DNA from: PALSA-270 sp963770915
Lineage (GTDB): Bacteria > Acidobacteriota > Terriglobia > Terriglobales > Acidobacteriaceae
Length of the DNA stretch: 64,000 nucleotides
Direction of reading: 5' to 3'
Assembly (NCBI GenBank): GCA_963770915.1
Contig: CAVYRG010000001.1
Location: forward strand, 2,232,001 to 2,296,000
In this document: piece by piece, positions 50,361-59,256 of the stretch
How the letters are laid out: each line of letters begins with the position of its first letter
Numbering within the stretch: position 1 is the first letter of the stretch
Made by a program: the position numbers and the translations under genes
Notes under the pieces: generated by a model
What the model saw: the letters and a program-made list of their open reading frames with translations, nothing else
Databases searched by the model: none
Told to the model about the DNA's origin: nothing

Positions 50361-53021
50361 CTACTGAATCAGCGTTCCCCCGTTCGTCTCTTCGCCGGGC
50401 GCCAGCACCACCGCCGCCGCCACGCGGTCACCGGGCTCCAAATGGAGCAGCCGCACGCCCTGCGCGGCGCGGCCGGATTCGCGGATGGTCGTCGAATCCA
50501 TGCGGATGATCTTGCCGTACTGGCTGATCAGCATGACTTCCGACTTCTCCGTGACCTGCGCGATGCCGACAACTTTGCCGTTGCGCTCGGTGGTCTTGAC
50601 GTTGATCACGCCGGAGCCGCCGCGCCCTTGCAGGCGGTATTCGTCGGCGGGCGTGCGCTTGCCGTAGCCGTTTTCGGTGACGGAAAGAATCAGCGAGCCT
50701 TTGATGGGCAGCGCTTCGTCGGTCGCGGTGGCTTCGGGCAATCCCGCTTCCGCCGCGGCTTTGGCGGCCTCGCTCTCGGCCTTCTTCACATCCTTCGACG
50801 TCGTAGCCATGCCGACGATGTAGTCGCCCTTGTCGAGGCTCATGCCGCGCACGCCATAGGCGGGGCGGCCCATGGAGCGCACGCCGGACTCATCGAAGCG
50901 AATCGCCTGGCCGTCATGCGAGGCGAGGAAGACGATCTGGTTGCCGTCGGTGAGCGTGACCCCGACCAGTTCGTCGTCCTCTTCGATGCCGACGGCGATG
51001 ATGCCGCGCGACGACACGTTGGAAAAGTCTTTCAGGTCCGTCTTCTTCACCGTGCCCTTGCGCGTGGCAAAAAAGATGTGGCGACCTTCTTCTTCCAGGT
51101 TGCGCACCGCGAGCATGGTGCGTACCGTCTCGCCCGGCTGCAGCGCGACCAGGCTGCCCACGTGCTTGCCCTTGCCGGCGGCGCTGACGTCCGGAATTTC
51201 GTACACCTTGAGCCAGTACACGCGGCCGGTGTTGGTAAAAATCAGAATGTAGGCATGGGTGGAAGCGATGAAAAGATGCTCGACGAAATCTTCGTCTCGC
51301 GTCTTCATGCCGGTGCGGCCCGTTCCGCCGCGCCGCTGCATCCTGTATGTGCTGATGGGCGTGCGCTTCAGGTAGCCGCTGTGGCTGACCGTCACCGCGA
51401 CCTGCTCGTCGGCGATGAGGTCCTCGAGCATAATCTCGGCGGCTTCGTCTTCGATCACCGTGCGGCGCTCGTCGCCGTAGAGCTTTTTCACTTCCTCCAG
51501 TTCTTTCACGATCACGGCGCGCAGTTTTTTCTCGGAGCCGAGAATGGATTCCAACTCGGCGATGTTCTCGCGCGTCTCGGCCAGGTCCTTGTTGATTTCG
51601 TCGATGGAAAGCCGGGTCAGGCGGTGCAATTGCAGTTCGAGGATGGCGTCGGCCTGAATGCCGGTAAAAGGTTTCTCAGGATCGCGCTTGGGCGCGCGTC
51701 CGGTAACGTTGATATCGATCTTTCTGCCGGCGAAATAGCTGACCAAATTGTCTTTCGCCTCGGCGCGATTGGCGCTGGCGCGGATGATCGTGATCACATT
51801 GTCCAGATGATCGAGCGCGTTGAGGTAGCCCTCGAGAATGTGCTCGCGGTCTTTGGCCTTGCGCAGCAAGTACGCGGTGCGGCGGCGCACCACATCCACG
51901 CGGTGGTCGATGAACAGCTTGATGGCCGGAATCAGGCCCAGCTCACGCGGCTGGGCGTTCACGACAGCCAGCAAAATCATGCTGAAGCTCTCCTGCATTT
52001 GCGTGTGCTTGAAGAGCTGGTTGAGCACGATCTGGGGCTCCGCGCCGCGCTTGAGTTCGATGACGATGCGCATGCCATCGCGATCGCTTTCATCGCGCAC
52101 GTCGGAGACGTCTTCAATGGTCTTGTCGAGCACCAGGTCGGCGATGCGCTTTTGCAGCGTGGCCTTGTTCACCTGATACGGAATCTCCGTAACGATAATG
52201 GCCTGGCGGTCTTTGTTGAACGCTTCGATGGCGGCACGGGCGCGCATGATGAACCGGCCGCGGCCGGTCTTGTAAGCGTCGAGAATTCCAGACTTGCCGT
52301 GAATGAATCCCGCGGTTGGGAAGTCTGGCCCCTGCACGAATTTCAGGATCTCCGGCAGAGTAGCGCTGGGGTTGTTGACCAGCGTGATGGTCGCGTCGAC
52401 AATCTCGGTGAGATTGTGCGGCGGAATTTTTGTCGCCATGCCTACGGCGATGCCATCGGAGCCATTCACCAAAAGATTGGGAATACGGGTGGGCAGAACG
52501 TCGGGCTCCACTTCATTGCCGTCGTAGTTGGGGCGGAAGTCGACGGTGTCTTTATCCAGATCTTCGAGCAGCGCTGTGGCCACGCGCGTAAGCTTGGCTT
52601 CGGTGTAACGGTCGGCAGCGGGCGGGTCGCCATCGACCGAGCCGAAATTGCCCTGGCCATCGACCAGCGGATACCGCATGGCAAAAGGCTGCGCCAGGCG
52701 CACCAGCGCGTCATACACCGCGAGATTGCCATGCGGATGGTACTTGCCCATCACGTCGCCGACGATGCGGGCGCACTTGCGCGTAGACTTGTTGGGTAAC
52801 AAGCCCATCTGCTGCATGGTGTAGAGAATGCGACGATGCACGGGCTTGAGTCCGTCGCGCACGTCGGGCAGAGCGCGGCCGATGATTACCGACATCGAAT
52901 AGTCGAGATACGAGCGCCGCATCTCCTCTTCGATATTGACGGGCTGAATGTTCGCCGCGCCGGGGGCGCCGTCGCCGGGAGGAGTTAAGGGTAGTTCTGG
53001 ATTCTGGGGATCGTCTGCCAT
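50361..53021 (-). CDS. gyrA: DNA gyrase subunit A
   Basis: 886 residues. The breakage-reunion domain has the catalytic Tyr139 in PAADRYTEAKLTR, and PNFLVNGSDGIAVGMATKIP-like winged-helix/tower segments follow (NLLVNGSDGIAVGMATKIPP). The C-terminal beta-pinwheel includes the GyrA-box-like RMQRRGGTGRTGMKTRDED and later blades. In the quinolone-resistance region the sequence is HPHGNLAVYD: Leu100 stands where E. coli has Ser83 (39 residues before the active Tyr, as in E. coli), and Asn99 where it has Asp82. Asp104 (Asp87) is kept. gyrB lies 10.6 kb upstream on the same strand. Confidence 0.97.
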   Translation of the reverse strand: MADDPQNPELPLTPPGDGAPGAANIQPVNIEEEMRRSYLDYSMSVIIGRALPDVRDGLKPVHRRILYTMQQMGLLPNKSTRKCARIVGDVMGKYHPHGNLAVYDALVRLAQPFAMRYPLVDGQGNFGSVDGDPPAADRYTEAKLTRVATALLEDLDKDTVDFRPNYDGNEVEPDVLPTRIPNLLVNGSDGIAVGMATKIPPHNLTEIVDATITLVNNPSATLPEILKFVQGPDFPTAGFIHGKSGILDAYKTGRGRFIMRARAAIEAFNKDRQAIIVTEIPYQVNKATLQKRIADLVLDKTIEDVSDVRDESDRDGMRIVIELKRGAEPQIVLNQLFKHTQMQESFSMILLAVVNAQPRELGLIPAIKLFIDHRVDVVRRRTAYLLRKAKDREHILEGYLNALDHLDNVITIIRASANRAEAKDNLVSYFAGRKIDINVTGRAPKRDPEKPFTGIQADAILELQLHRLTRLSIDEINKDLAETRENIAELESILGSEKKLRAVIVKELEEVKKLYGDERRTVIEDEAAEIMLEDLIADEQVAVTVSHSGYLKRTPISTYRMQRRGGTGRTGMKTRDEDFVEHLFIASTHAYILIFTNTGRVYWLKVYEIPDVSAAGKGKHVGSLVALQPGETVRTMLAVRNLEEEGRHIFFATRKGTVKKTDLKDFSNVSSRGIIAVGIEEDDELVGVTLTDGNQIVFLASHDGQAIRFDESGVRSMGRPAYGVRGMSLDKGDYIVGMATTSKDVKKAESEAAKAAAEAGLPEATATDEALPIKGSLILSVTENGYGKRTPADEYRLQGRGGSGVINVKTTERNGKVVGIAQVTEKSEVMLISQYGKIIRMDSTTIRESGRAAQGVRLLHLEPGDRVAAAVVLAPGEETNGGTLIQ

Positions 53022-53181
53022 AAGTTCAATTCTCGGTAAAGCGATTCAGCGCTGACGCGTATTCGCCGCGACGCCTCGCGTTTTGGATTTTGGGACCGTC
53101 AGGCTTTGTCTATTTTGCTCAAAAAGAGCCCGCCGCCGCGCGACTCGCACGCGGCTAACATACTGGAAAATAGGTAGTTAA

Positions 53182-53209
53182 TTGCATTTTGATAATGATT
53201 TATTATACC
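53182..53209 (+). promoter_or_regulatory. AT-rich candidate promoter upstream of doxX-like gene
   Basis: TTGCAT (53182-53187) and TATACC (53204-53209) are spaced 16 bp apart in the only markedly AT-rich stretch near the gyrA/DoxX divergence. Confidence 0.35.
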
Positions 53210-53229
53210 AGCAAAGAGGCACACGCGCG

Positions 53230-53676
53230 ATGGCAGTTTTGCTTGTTCTTCTCGGTTCCTGGCTTGTCTTCCGCGTCATCGGAGCACTTGGTGTTTCGGC
53301 GTTTGCGGCTTGGCGGGACGCAGCGCGCTACGCGCTGGCGGTGATGTTCGTCTTCACCGCGATGGCTCACTTCAACAAGATGAAACATGATTTGGCGCGG
53401 ATGATTCCCTCATTTTTCCCGCAGCCGCTGTTGCTGGTTTACGTGACGGGCGTGTTGGAGCTACTGGGAGCGGCTGGCTTGCTTCTGGTCCGATTCCGTT
53501 CTCTGGCTGGCATTTGTCTGATCGTGATGTTGGTCGGGATGTTTTGTGCGAACGTGAATGCTTCTTTGAAGGGCGTTACGCTGCGCGACAAGCCGGCGAC
53601 GCCGCTATGGCTGCGAACGCCGATGCAGATTCTTTTCATCGGACTTCTTTGGTGGACAACGCAAGGCAAGCTTTGA
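53230..53676 (+). CDS. DoxX-family membrane protein
   Basis: 148 residues from the ATG at 53230 (MAVLLVLLGSWLVFRVIGAL), supported by GAGG ten bases upstream; a TTG at 53182 lies in the probable promoter. Four hydrophobic helices are seen, with the DoxX-like segments AMAHFNKMKHDLARMIPSFF and LELLGAAGLLLVRFRSLAG. Members are poorly understood; some take part in redox or thiosulfate oxidation, others in envelope stress. It is divergent from gyrA and convergent with the secreted paralogue pair. Confidence 0.88.
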   Translation: MAVLLVLLGSWLVFRVIGALGVSAFAAWRDAARYALAVMFVFTAMAHFNKMKHDLARMIPSFFPQPLLLVYVTGVLELLGAAGLLLVRFRSLAGICLIVMLVGMFCANVNASLKGVTLRDKPATPLWLRTPMQILFIGLLWWTTQGKL

Positions 53677-53693
53677 GCGGCCGTGGGATGACT

Positions 53694-54386
53694 TTATGGC
53701 CGAACCACAACTTCGTTCGGGAAGCGGGGTAACACGAACGTCGCACCCTGTTCCTGGCTGGCTTTTATCGTGGCGGGAAGGTTGAGCGCGGCGAGCTGAA
53801 TTTTCTTGGTCCAATAGCCGTCAGTCCAGTAGTCTCCCGCGACGTAGATGGTGCCGTCGGCGATGGTGTAGTCGTGAACCTGTACCCGTCGCCCGTCACG
53901 GAAGATTAAGACGACGGGCGAAAGTGCCGGCGCTGGTGCCTGGAACTTGCCTGCCGAATTGGAGGACGGCACTTGGTATTCGGGCGCAACGGCGCCCTCG
54001 CCAAGCTTTGCGCCATCCGGGCCAATGCGCACGTAGCGGTCTCCCCGCTCCTCAATCAACAGCGCATGGGGCGGCTCCTCCTTCGGCGGCTCAGCAGCGG
54101 ATGGAACCTGCACCACGAAAACTTGCGGCTGGGGAGCTTCGACCACCGCCGGCCCAACCGCATAGTTGGAGAGAGGATAGTCTGCGTAGGCGTAAGGAAC
54201 TGAGAGCCCTTGCCCGTGAAAGCGGCCCATTGCTTCCCCGCCGTGGAAGGCTACTCGAAAGCCAGCACCCGACGATTGCGGCGCGGGAGAAGGGATGTTG
54301 AACAGCGGCCCATGCAGTTGCTGCGCCGAAACAAGCGGCAAGCAGAGGACAATTCCGAGCAGCGCGATGGCAAGCTTGCCGTGCAT
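53694..54386 (-). CDS. secreted protein of unknown function, paralogue A
   Basis: 230 residues. A signal peptide (MHGKLAIALLGIVLCLPLVSAQQ) is followed by a Pro/Ala-rich middle and a C-terminal module of about 65 residues (VVLIFRDGRRVQVHDYTIAD; TKKIQLAALNLPATIKASQE; GATFVLPRFPNEVVV). The same module ends the upstream neighbour, so the two arose by tandem duplication. I do not recognise a named family. It starts 2 bp after the neighbour's stop, so they form an operon. Confidence 0.85.
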   Translation of the reverse strand: MHGKLAIALLGIVLCLPLVSAQQLHGPLFNIPSPAPQSSGAGFRVAFHGGEAMGRFHGQGLSVPYAYADYPLSNYAVGPAVVEAPQPQVFVVQVPSAAEPPKEEPPHALLIEERGDRYVRIGPDGAKLGEGAVAPEYQVPSSNSAGKFQAPAPALSPVVLIFRDGRRVQVHDYTIADGTIYVAGDYWTDGYWTKKIQLAALNLPATIKASQEQGATFVLPRFPNEVVVRP

Positions 54387-54388
54387 GC

Positions 54389-55147
54389 TTAATTCGTTGG
54401 CTTGGGCAACTGGAAGTCGATGCCGCGATCGTCGTTTTGTTTTGCCGTAGAAGCCAGATCAAGGTCGGCGAGCGCGATCTTGCTGCGATGCCCTGGGGTC
54501 AGATCGAAGAGCGTGCTCCCGACAATCGCGTAGTTCTGCACTTCGAGCTGGTGGCCATCCTTGAACACCAGAACCGTCGCGGGCTCGTTCGCGACGGGTG
54601 CGCTCTCCTCGGTCGAGGGGACCGGGGGCGGCGTTGGCTCGGCCGCCTGCTCCTGGCGAAGTTCGCTGCGCAATCGCTCCAGGTAAGCTGTCTCGGCCGT
54701 CTGGCTCGATTCCCCGGATGCGCGCCGATCAAAAATCGTGGGGCCGCTTGGATAGTTGGCTTCTGTCTCTGAATTGTCTTCGCTTTGGTCCACGATGTAA
54801 GTCGGAACGTAGTACGGCACGGCGTAAACTTCGCCGACTCCCGGAAAGCGTTCTTGACGCCGATGCCGATGCATGAAAGTCGGCTGGGGACGTGGCGCGA
54901 CTCCGAAAGGCGCAAAGGTATGACTTGGATCATTGAAGCCGCGCGGGCCCAGGGAGGTGACGCTGGGCCGCGTTCCCGGAATGCGATCGAAGTGGCCGCC
55001 GAAACCGATGGAAGTGACCGAGGTTGGGACGCCGTGAACCTGAGCCATCGCAGGGGAAAGGCCGAGCAGCACGACTGCCGCGAAACCTGCCACCGACGCT
55101 GGAATCAAGCGCCGCACACAAAAATGATACTCCAGTTTGCCCGCCAT
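54389..55147 (-). CDS. secreted protein of unknown function, paralogue B
   Basis: 252 residues. An N-terminal signal (SVAGFAAVVLLGLSPAMAQV) precedes a low-complexity region rich in Pro, His and Arg (PQPTFMHRHRRQERFPGVGE) with YAVPYYVPTYIVDQSEDNSE, then a Glu/Gln-rich helix and the shared C-terminal module (ATVLVFKDGHQLEVQNYAIV; SKIALADLDLASTAKQNDDR; GIDFQLPKP). The FKDGHxLEVxNY signature recurs in many secreted acidobacterial proteins of unknown role, which I recall only in outline. It is the first gene of the pair. Confidence 0.85.
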   Translation of the reverse strand: MAGKLEYHFCVRRLIPASVAGFAAVVLLGLSPAMAQVHGVPTSVTSIGFGGHFDRIPGTRPSVTSLGPRGFNDPSHTFAPFGVAPRPQPTFMHRHRRQERFPGVGEVYAVPYYVPTYIVDQSEDNSETEANYPSGPTIFDRRASGESSQTAETAYLERLRSELRQEQAAEPTPPPVPSTEESAPVANEPATVLVFKDGHQLEVQNYAIVGSTLFDLTPGHRSKIALADLDLASTAKQNDDRGIDFQLPKPTN

Positions 55148-55280
55148 GGCTCCTACCTTTTGGCTCGTCTTCTCTTAGGTTTAGAACCGGCGTAGCTTGA
55201 GCAAGTTGTACGGGCACAGAATTCCACGAAAGGGGCCCAAAGGACGGGATGACTCGGCAATATCCACCAGGAAAGCCGAC

Positions 55281-56531
55281 TTAACCGCCACGAACTCGGG
55301 CTAAGGCCAGGAGATTCCAAATCGACTCGGCCAAAAGCAAGCCCCAAACGCAGGCCATGACCAGGTTTCGCTGGCGGGTTTCCAGTAAGTCAGCACTCAC
55401 TCCGGCCACAAACACAAAAAGAAACGGCAGAGCGATGAATTGGAATCCCAACCCAGGATGATGCGGCGTGCCCAGCCCCAGAATCAGAAACAACGCCGCC
55501 ACCAGCAGGGGCGCGCGGTTGCCAAAATAGCGCGCGCGCGGCCAGGCGAGATAAGCAATCAACGCCGCCGGAGTTGCAATCACAAGCGCGGGACTGCTCT
55601 GCGCCAACTGTGCCAGCAGCTGGCGATAGGCGACCGGCATGCGAAACGCCTGCCAGGTGATGTCGAAGAAGCGCGCCTGCCGCAGGCCATCGCGGAACGC
55701 TCCCGCGTGAAAAGAGTACGAGGCGAACAGCAAGAAAACCGCCACCGCGCAACTCGCGGAGAGAATTGCAACCGCCGCGGCGCGGCGCGTGGGCGCGAGG
55801 TAGAGCATGAATGCGAGCGCAAGCGGAATCACCACTACCAAAGAAAACTGCGATCCGATCGCCAGCGCAAGCGACAACCCCAACAGAGCGATGCGCCGCC
55901 AGTTCCACAGCACGACCTCACGCGGCGCATAGAGCGTGTGTGCGACGGCAATCGCGGTAAAGATGGCGCCGAATGCGCCCCATGCTGCCGCCATTTCGGG
56001 TTGGACATACCACAGCGCGCCGGCCCGAATGATGGCTGGAGAGAAACAGTAAAGGGTCAATGCAATGTAGCCGCCATCGTTGCCATAAAGCCGCCGCGCC
56101 ACGTACCAGAGCGAGGCGCCCAGCAGCATTCCAAAAACTAAGAACGGAAGTCGCGCCAGCCATCCCCAGTACATTGCGGATTCGGGCGCCAGCGGCCGCG
56201 GCCAGAGCAGCAGCGGAGCCGAGGCCGTGAGATACCAGAGCGGGGAGTGATATTCGTCATAGCCGCCCGCGTTGCTGAATTCCCACGGCGTCACTTCGCC
56301 ACTTTGCGCCACGCCCGGTTCTTGCGGCGCGCAGTAGGGCGTGCCGGCGATGCCCGCGCCGCGCCATTGTCTTAGGCCTTGCGCGAGGCGAAAAACCTCA
56401 GCCTCATTCATCGCAGTGCGGCGGATACCGCGATCCGCCAGCCAAATGCACTGCCCCAAAAACATCAAGAGCAGCACACCCGCCACAAACTGGGGCTGCC
56501 CAAAGCGTTCGCGGATGAAAAATCGGCCCAT
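55281..56531 (-). CDS. polytopic membrane protein, GT-C glycosyltransferase-like
   Basis: 416 residues with about ten membrane helices. After helix 1 the first periplasmic loop holds NEAEVFRLAQGLRQWRGAGI and later DEYHSPLWYLTASAPLLLW, an acidic/His pattern reminiscent of ArnT/PMT-type GT-C enzymes, which use lipid-linked sugars. Catalytic residues are not certain, and it is shorter than typical ArnT proteins. The ATG start lies 51 bp from no other minus-strand gene; it is divergent from the CPBP gene. Confidence 0.75.
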   Translation of the reverse strand: MGRFFIRERFGQPQFVAGVLLLMFLGQCIWLADRGIRRTAMNEAEVFRLAQGLRQWRGAGIAGTPYCAPQEPGVAQSGEVTPWEFSNAGGYDEYHSPLWYLTASAPLLLWPRPLAPESAMYWGWLARLPFLVFGMLLGASLWYVARRLYGNDGGYIALTLYCFSPAIIRAGALWYVQPEMAAAWGAFGAIFTAIAVAHTLYAPREVVLWNWRRIALLGLSLALAIGSQFSLVVVIPLALAFMLYLAPTRRAAAVAILSASCAVAVFLLFASYSFHAGAFRDGLRQARFFDITWQAFRMPVAYRQLLAQLAQSSPALVIATPAALIAYLAWPRARYFGNRAPLLVAALFLILGLGTPHHPGLGFQFIALPFLFVFVAGVSADLLETRQRNLVMACVWGLLLAESIWNLLALARVRGG

Positions 56532-56654
56532 GAAGCGGAGGCGATTGTTTTACCATGTGCGGGCACGGATCAGGAAACTCCTCTGACGACGCCTCCGAAA
56601 ATCGACCCCAGCCGACCTCCGGGCAAGCCGGCGCCGCTGTCATTCTCCGAATAC

Positions 56655-57539
56655 ATGCAAACTGTCTTTTTCGACGACGACGGCTTGCGCCCTGGCTGGC
56701 GGATCCTGCTGTACTTGTCGCTTGTAGCCGCGACGTACGTCTTACTCAGCGGCCTGCTTTATGGCGTTCACGTCGGCAGCCTGCGGCGTCAACTCATTGA
56801 TGAATCCGCCGCTCTCGTTTCCGCTCTGCTTCCGGCTTTTGTGATGGCACGGCTCGAGGAGCGTAGCTTCGGCGCTTATGGCTTGCCGCGCGGTTGGAGA
56901 TTTGGAAAGCTGTTTTGTTTGGGCATCGCTTGGGGTCTGGCCGCTCTCAGCCTCCTGATGCTGGCGCTGCGGCAGTGCGGCGCCTACGAGTTTGCCGGGC
57001 TTTCCATACACGGCTGGAAGATTGCGAAATTCGGCGCTTACTGGTTCGCGTTTTTCCTGGTGGTGGGATTCTTTGAAGAATTTCTCGTCCGCGGCTACCC
57101 GCAGTTCACCTTGTCCGGGAGAATCGGCTTCTGGCCGTCTGCGATATTGCTTTCGGGGGTGTTCTCCGCCATTCATTTGCGCAACCCGCATGAAACCTGG
57201 GTCGGCGCGTTGGCCGCCGGCTGCATCGGTTTTTTCTTCTGCCTGACGTTGCGGCGCACCGGCAATCTTTGGTTCGCGGTGGGCTTTCATGCGGCCTGGG
57301 ACTGGGGCGAAAGTTTCCTGTATTCCGTGCCTGACAGCGGCGGGCAGGCGCCGGGACGCCTGTTGCATTCATCTTTCCACGGGCCAGTCTGGCTGAGCGG
57401 TGGGGCCGTGGGCCCAGAGGGCAGCGTGCTTGTTTTCGTGCTGCTCGTTTTATTGTGGGTTGTTTTTGGGCAAGTCTATCGGGAAGTGATGTATGGGCGC
57501 GGGCCGGAGAACAAAGCCGCGGGGAGCGCCTCGCGCTAA
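56655..57539 (+). CDS. CPBP-family intramembrane metalloprotease (start uncertain)
   Basis: 294 residues from the only in-frame ATG (MQTVFFDDDGLRPGWRILLY), with about seven membrane helices. Motifs of the CAAX protease/bacteriocin-processing family are intact: FFEEFLVRGYPQFTL (EExxxR), FSAIHLRNPHETW (FxxxH) and VGFHAAWDWGESF (HxxxB). Related proteins have a longer Pro-rich tail before this start, and the frame stays open upstream with PGKPAPLSFSEY; a CTG at 56583 with AGGAAA seven bases before it could be the true start. The substrate is unknown. It is divergent from the GT-C-like gene. Confidence 0.88.
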   Translation: MQTVFFDDDGLRPGWRILLYLSLVAATYVLLSGLLYGVHVGSLRRQLIDESAALVSALLPAFVMARLEERSFGAYGLPRGWRFGKLFCLGIAWGLAALSLLMLALRQCGAYEFAGLSIHGWKIAKFGAYWFAFFLVVGFFEEFLVRGYPQFTLSGRIGFWPSAILLSGVFSAIHLRNPHETWVGALAAGCIGFFFCLTLRRTGNLWFAVGFHAAWDWGESFLYSVPDSGGQAPGRLLHSSFHGPVWLSGGAVGPEGSVLVFVLLVLLWVVFGQVYREVMYGRGPENKAAGSASR

Positions 57540-57565
57540 GCGTCAGGCGCTCCCGAAGAACTTGC

Positions 57566-59068
57566 CTACCACGAATAGTGGACCGTGTAGGTGATGGTCT
57601 GTTCCCCGTCTGGAGCAATCGTGACCGGGAACTCAATGGTCTGAGCATCCTTCTTGGTGAACTGCTGCGACATTTCGGACAGCTTCCAGTTGGTCCAGCG
57701 GTAAAGATGCTCGACTACGCGTACGTTGACCGCGTCTTTTTTGTGGTTGCGCACGCGGATTTCAAACGATTCGTCCACCCAGTGCTGATTTACGTCCACG
57801 TGGTAGTTGGTGCGCTTGCGCTCGCCGACTACATCGAAAGCATTGCCGGTGTAGACGCGGAGGGTTTCGTCCTTGGGCGTATGGTCGATGATATTTTCGC
57901 CCACGAACTCGAGGTGGCCGTCGGTGTCGCGTCGGTAGAAGCGCAGCTTGCCTTTGGGCAGTGTGATGCCTAAATGATTGGCTTCTGAGTTCTTGAATTC
58001 CTCCATCACCCAGACTTTGGCATTGGATTGCGTGCCGTAGTTCGGGTCGGAGCGAATTTGCTCGGGATTGTAGTACGCGTATTGCGCGATGGCCGCGCCG
58101 TCGTAGATGTATAAGCGCTGTGCATGGACGTCGGTGGCGCGGACGAACTCCACTTGCTTGGTTTCCTCATCGTGCAGAGTCGTAGGCCGCTGCAGGGTGT
58201 AGAGATGAAACTCGTCGAACGACTTTTCTTGGACTGTAGGCGCTGGCGCGTTCTCATCCGCGGCTTTCGCCATGGCGTACACACGGCCACTCACGGTGTT
58301 GCCTTGGATCTTGTTGACGTCGCCCGCCAACAACTTGATGCGGGCATTCTCGAAAGTCTTGCCGCTGTGATTCTGCATGGTGATCCAGCCAATCATGTCG
58401 AGAACGTCGGCCTTTGAATTGGCAGCACCAGCGTTCGATTTGTCGGCGAGCACCAGGTTGTAGTCCGCCTGCCAGCTCATGCCGCTGCTCACGTAGGAAA
58501 GCTCGGCGTCGAACTTACCGGGATCGTTGGTCTGCAGAAGCCAGCTCAGCGTCGGCTTCAGGATGGAATCCGCGCTCAACGCGGGAAACAGCGGCTGGCC
58601 GGGCAATCCGAAGCGAAGCACGCCGTCGACTTCGATGATGGGCTGGCCCAGGCCTGGCTGCGGGTAGCTTTGAGCGTAGCCGGAACTGGGAATATAGCCG
58701 CTGCGGATAATGCGGCCCTTGACGATGTCCTGATGGTCGCCGTGCTGCACGAGGAAATCGAGCGTCTTGCCTTCGTAGTGAGAGAGCAGCAATTCCTGCG
58801 TGATGGGATCGTTGCGGTAGTTCTGCTCGAGGATTTGCAACGAGCGGCCGGCAGGATCGCGCAGAATGACCGAGTCCGGTTCGATGTGCGCGGCTACGCC
58901 GGCAAACTCCACATGGTTGACTCCAGACTTTAGATCAAGCGGCACGTACTCCCGCGCCACAAAGAAATTCTGGTTGTAGATGGTCAGCGCTGGCGCATTG
59001 GCGCTGGTTTGCTCCTGGGCTATGCCCAGCCCGCTCAGAAAAATCAACAGCAGCAGCAGTTTTTTCAT
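57566..59068 (-). CDS. secreted DUF4139-domain protein
   Basis: 500 residues. A signal peptide (MKKLLLLLIFLSGLGIAQEQ) is followed by a beta-rich N-terminal segment (LTIYNQNFFVAREYVPLDLK) and a DUF4139 region (about 195-495; AELSYVSSGMSWQADYNLVL, GWITMQNHSGKTFENARIKL, RVYTGNAFDVVGERKRTNYH). The function of DUF4139 is unknown; it occurs in bacteria and yeast-type proteins as a beta-sandwich of the cell exterior. Located downstream of the VIT/VWA gene on the same strand, about 190 bp away. Confidence 0.92.
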   Translation of the reverse strand: MKKLLLLLIFLSGLGIAQEQTSANAPALTIYNQNFFVAREYVPLDLKSGVNHVEFAGVAAHIEPDSVILRDPAGRSLQILEQNYRNDPITQELLLSHYEGKTLDFLVQHGDHQDIVKGRIIRSGYIPSSGYAQSYPQPGLGQPIIEVDGVLRFGLPGQPLFPALSADSILKPTLSWLLQTNDPGKFDAELSYVSSGMSWQADYNLVLADKSNAGAANSKADVLDMIGWITMQNHSGKTFENARIKLLAGDVNKIQGNTVSGRVYAMAKAADENAPAPTVQEKSFDEFHLYTLQRPTTLHDEETKQVEFVRATDVHAQRLYIYDGAAIAQYAYYNPEQIRSDPNYGTQSNAKVWVMEEFKNSEANHLGITLPKGKLRFYRRDTDGHLEFVGENIIDHTPKDETLRVYTGNAFDVVGERKRTNYHVDVNQHWVDESFEIRVRNHKKDAVNVRVVEHLYRWTNWKLSEMSQQFTKKDAQTIEFPVTIAPDGEQTITYTVHYSW

Positions 59069-59214
59069 AAGGATCCCCTTGATTGTCTTAGATGGCGAAG
59101 GAGGAGGGACTTCGCCTTCCTATGGAATGAACGCCCCCTCGGGGGAAACTTGCAGAGAGAATCGGCACGAGATAGCCCGATTCGGATCGCGGGCCAGGGC
59201 GCCCGCGCCAGGGC

Positions 59215-59237
59215 GGGACGAGGGGCAACCTCGTCCC
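59215..59237. repeat. 9-bp-stem hairpin downstream of the VIT/VWA gene
   Basis: GGGACGAGG (59215-59223) pairs with CCTCGTCCC (59229-59237) around GGCAA. It lies in a GC-rich repeated tract just past the VIT/VWA stop on the minus strand. No T-run is present, so it is more likely a repeat or stability hairpin than a terminator. Confidence 0.65.
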
Positions 59238-59256
59238 CACACAAGCAGCTCGCCTT

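Noticed and set aside
50442..52799. A very long open frame antisense to gyrA (785 codons on +).
   Set aside because: It is the mirror of a highly conserved GC-rich gene; its translation is His/Ala/Asp-rich with no family likeness.
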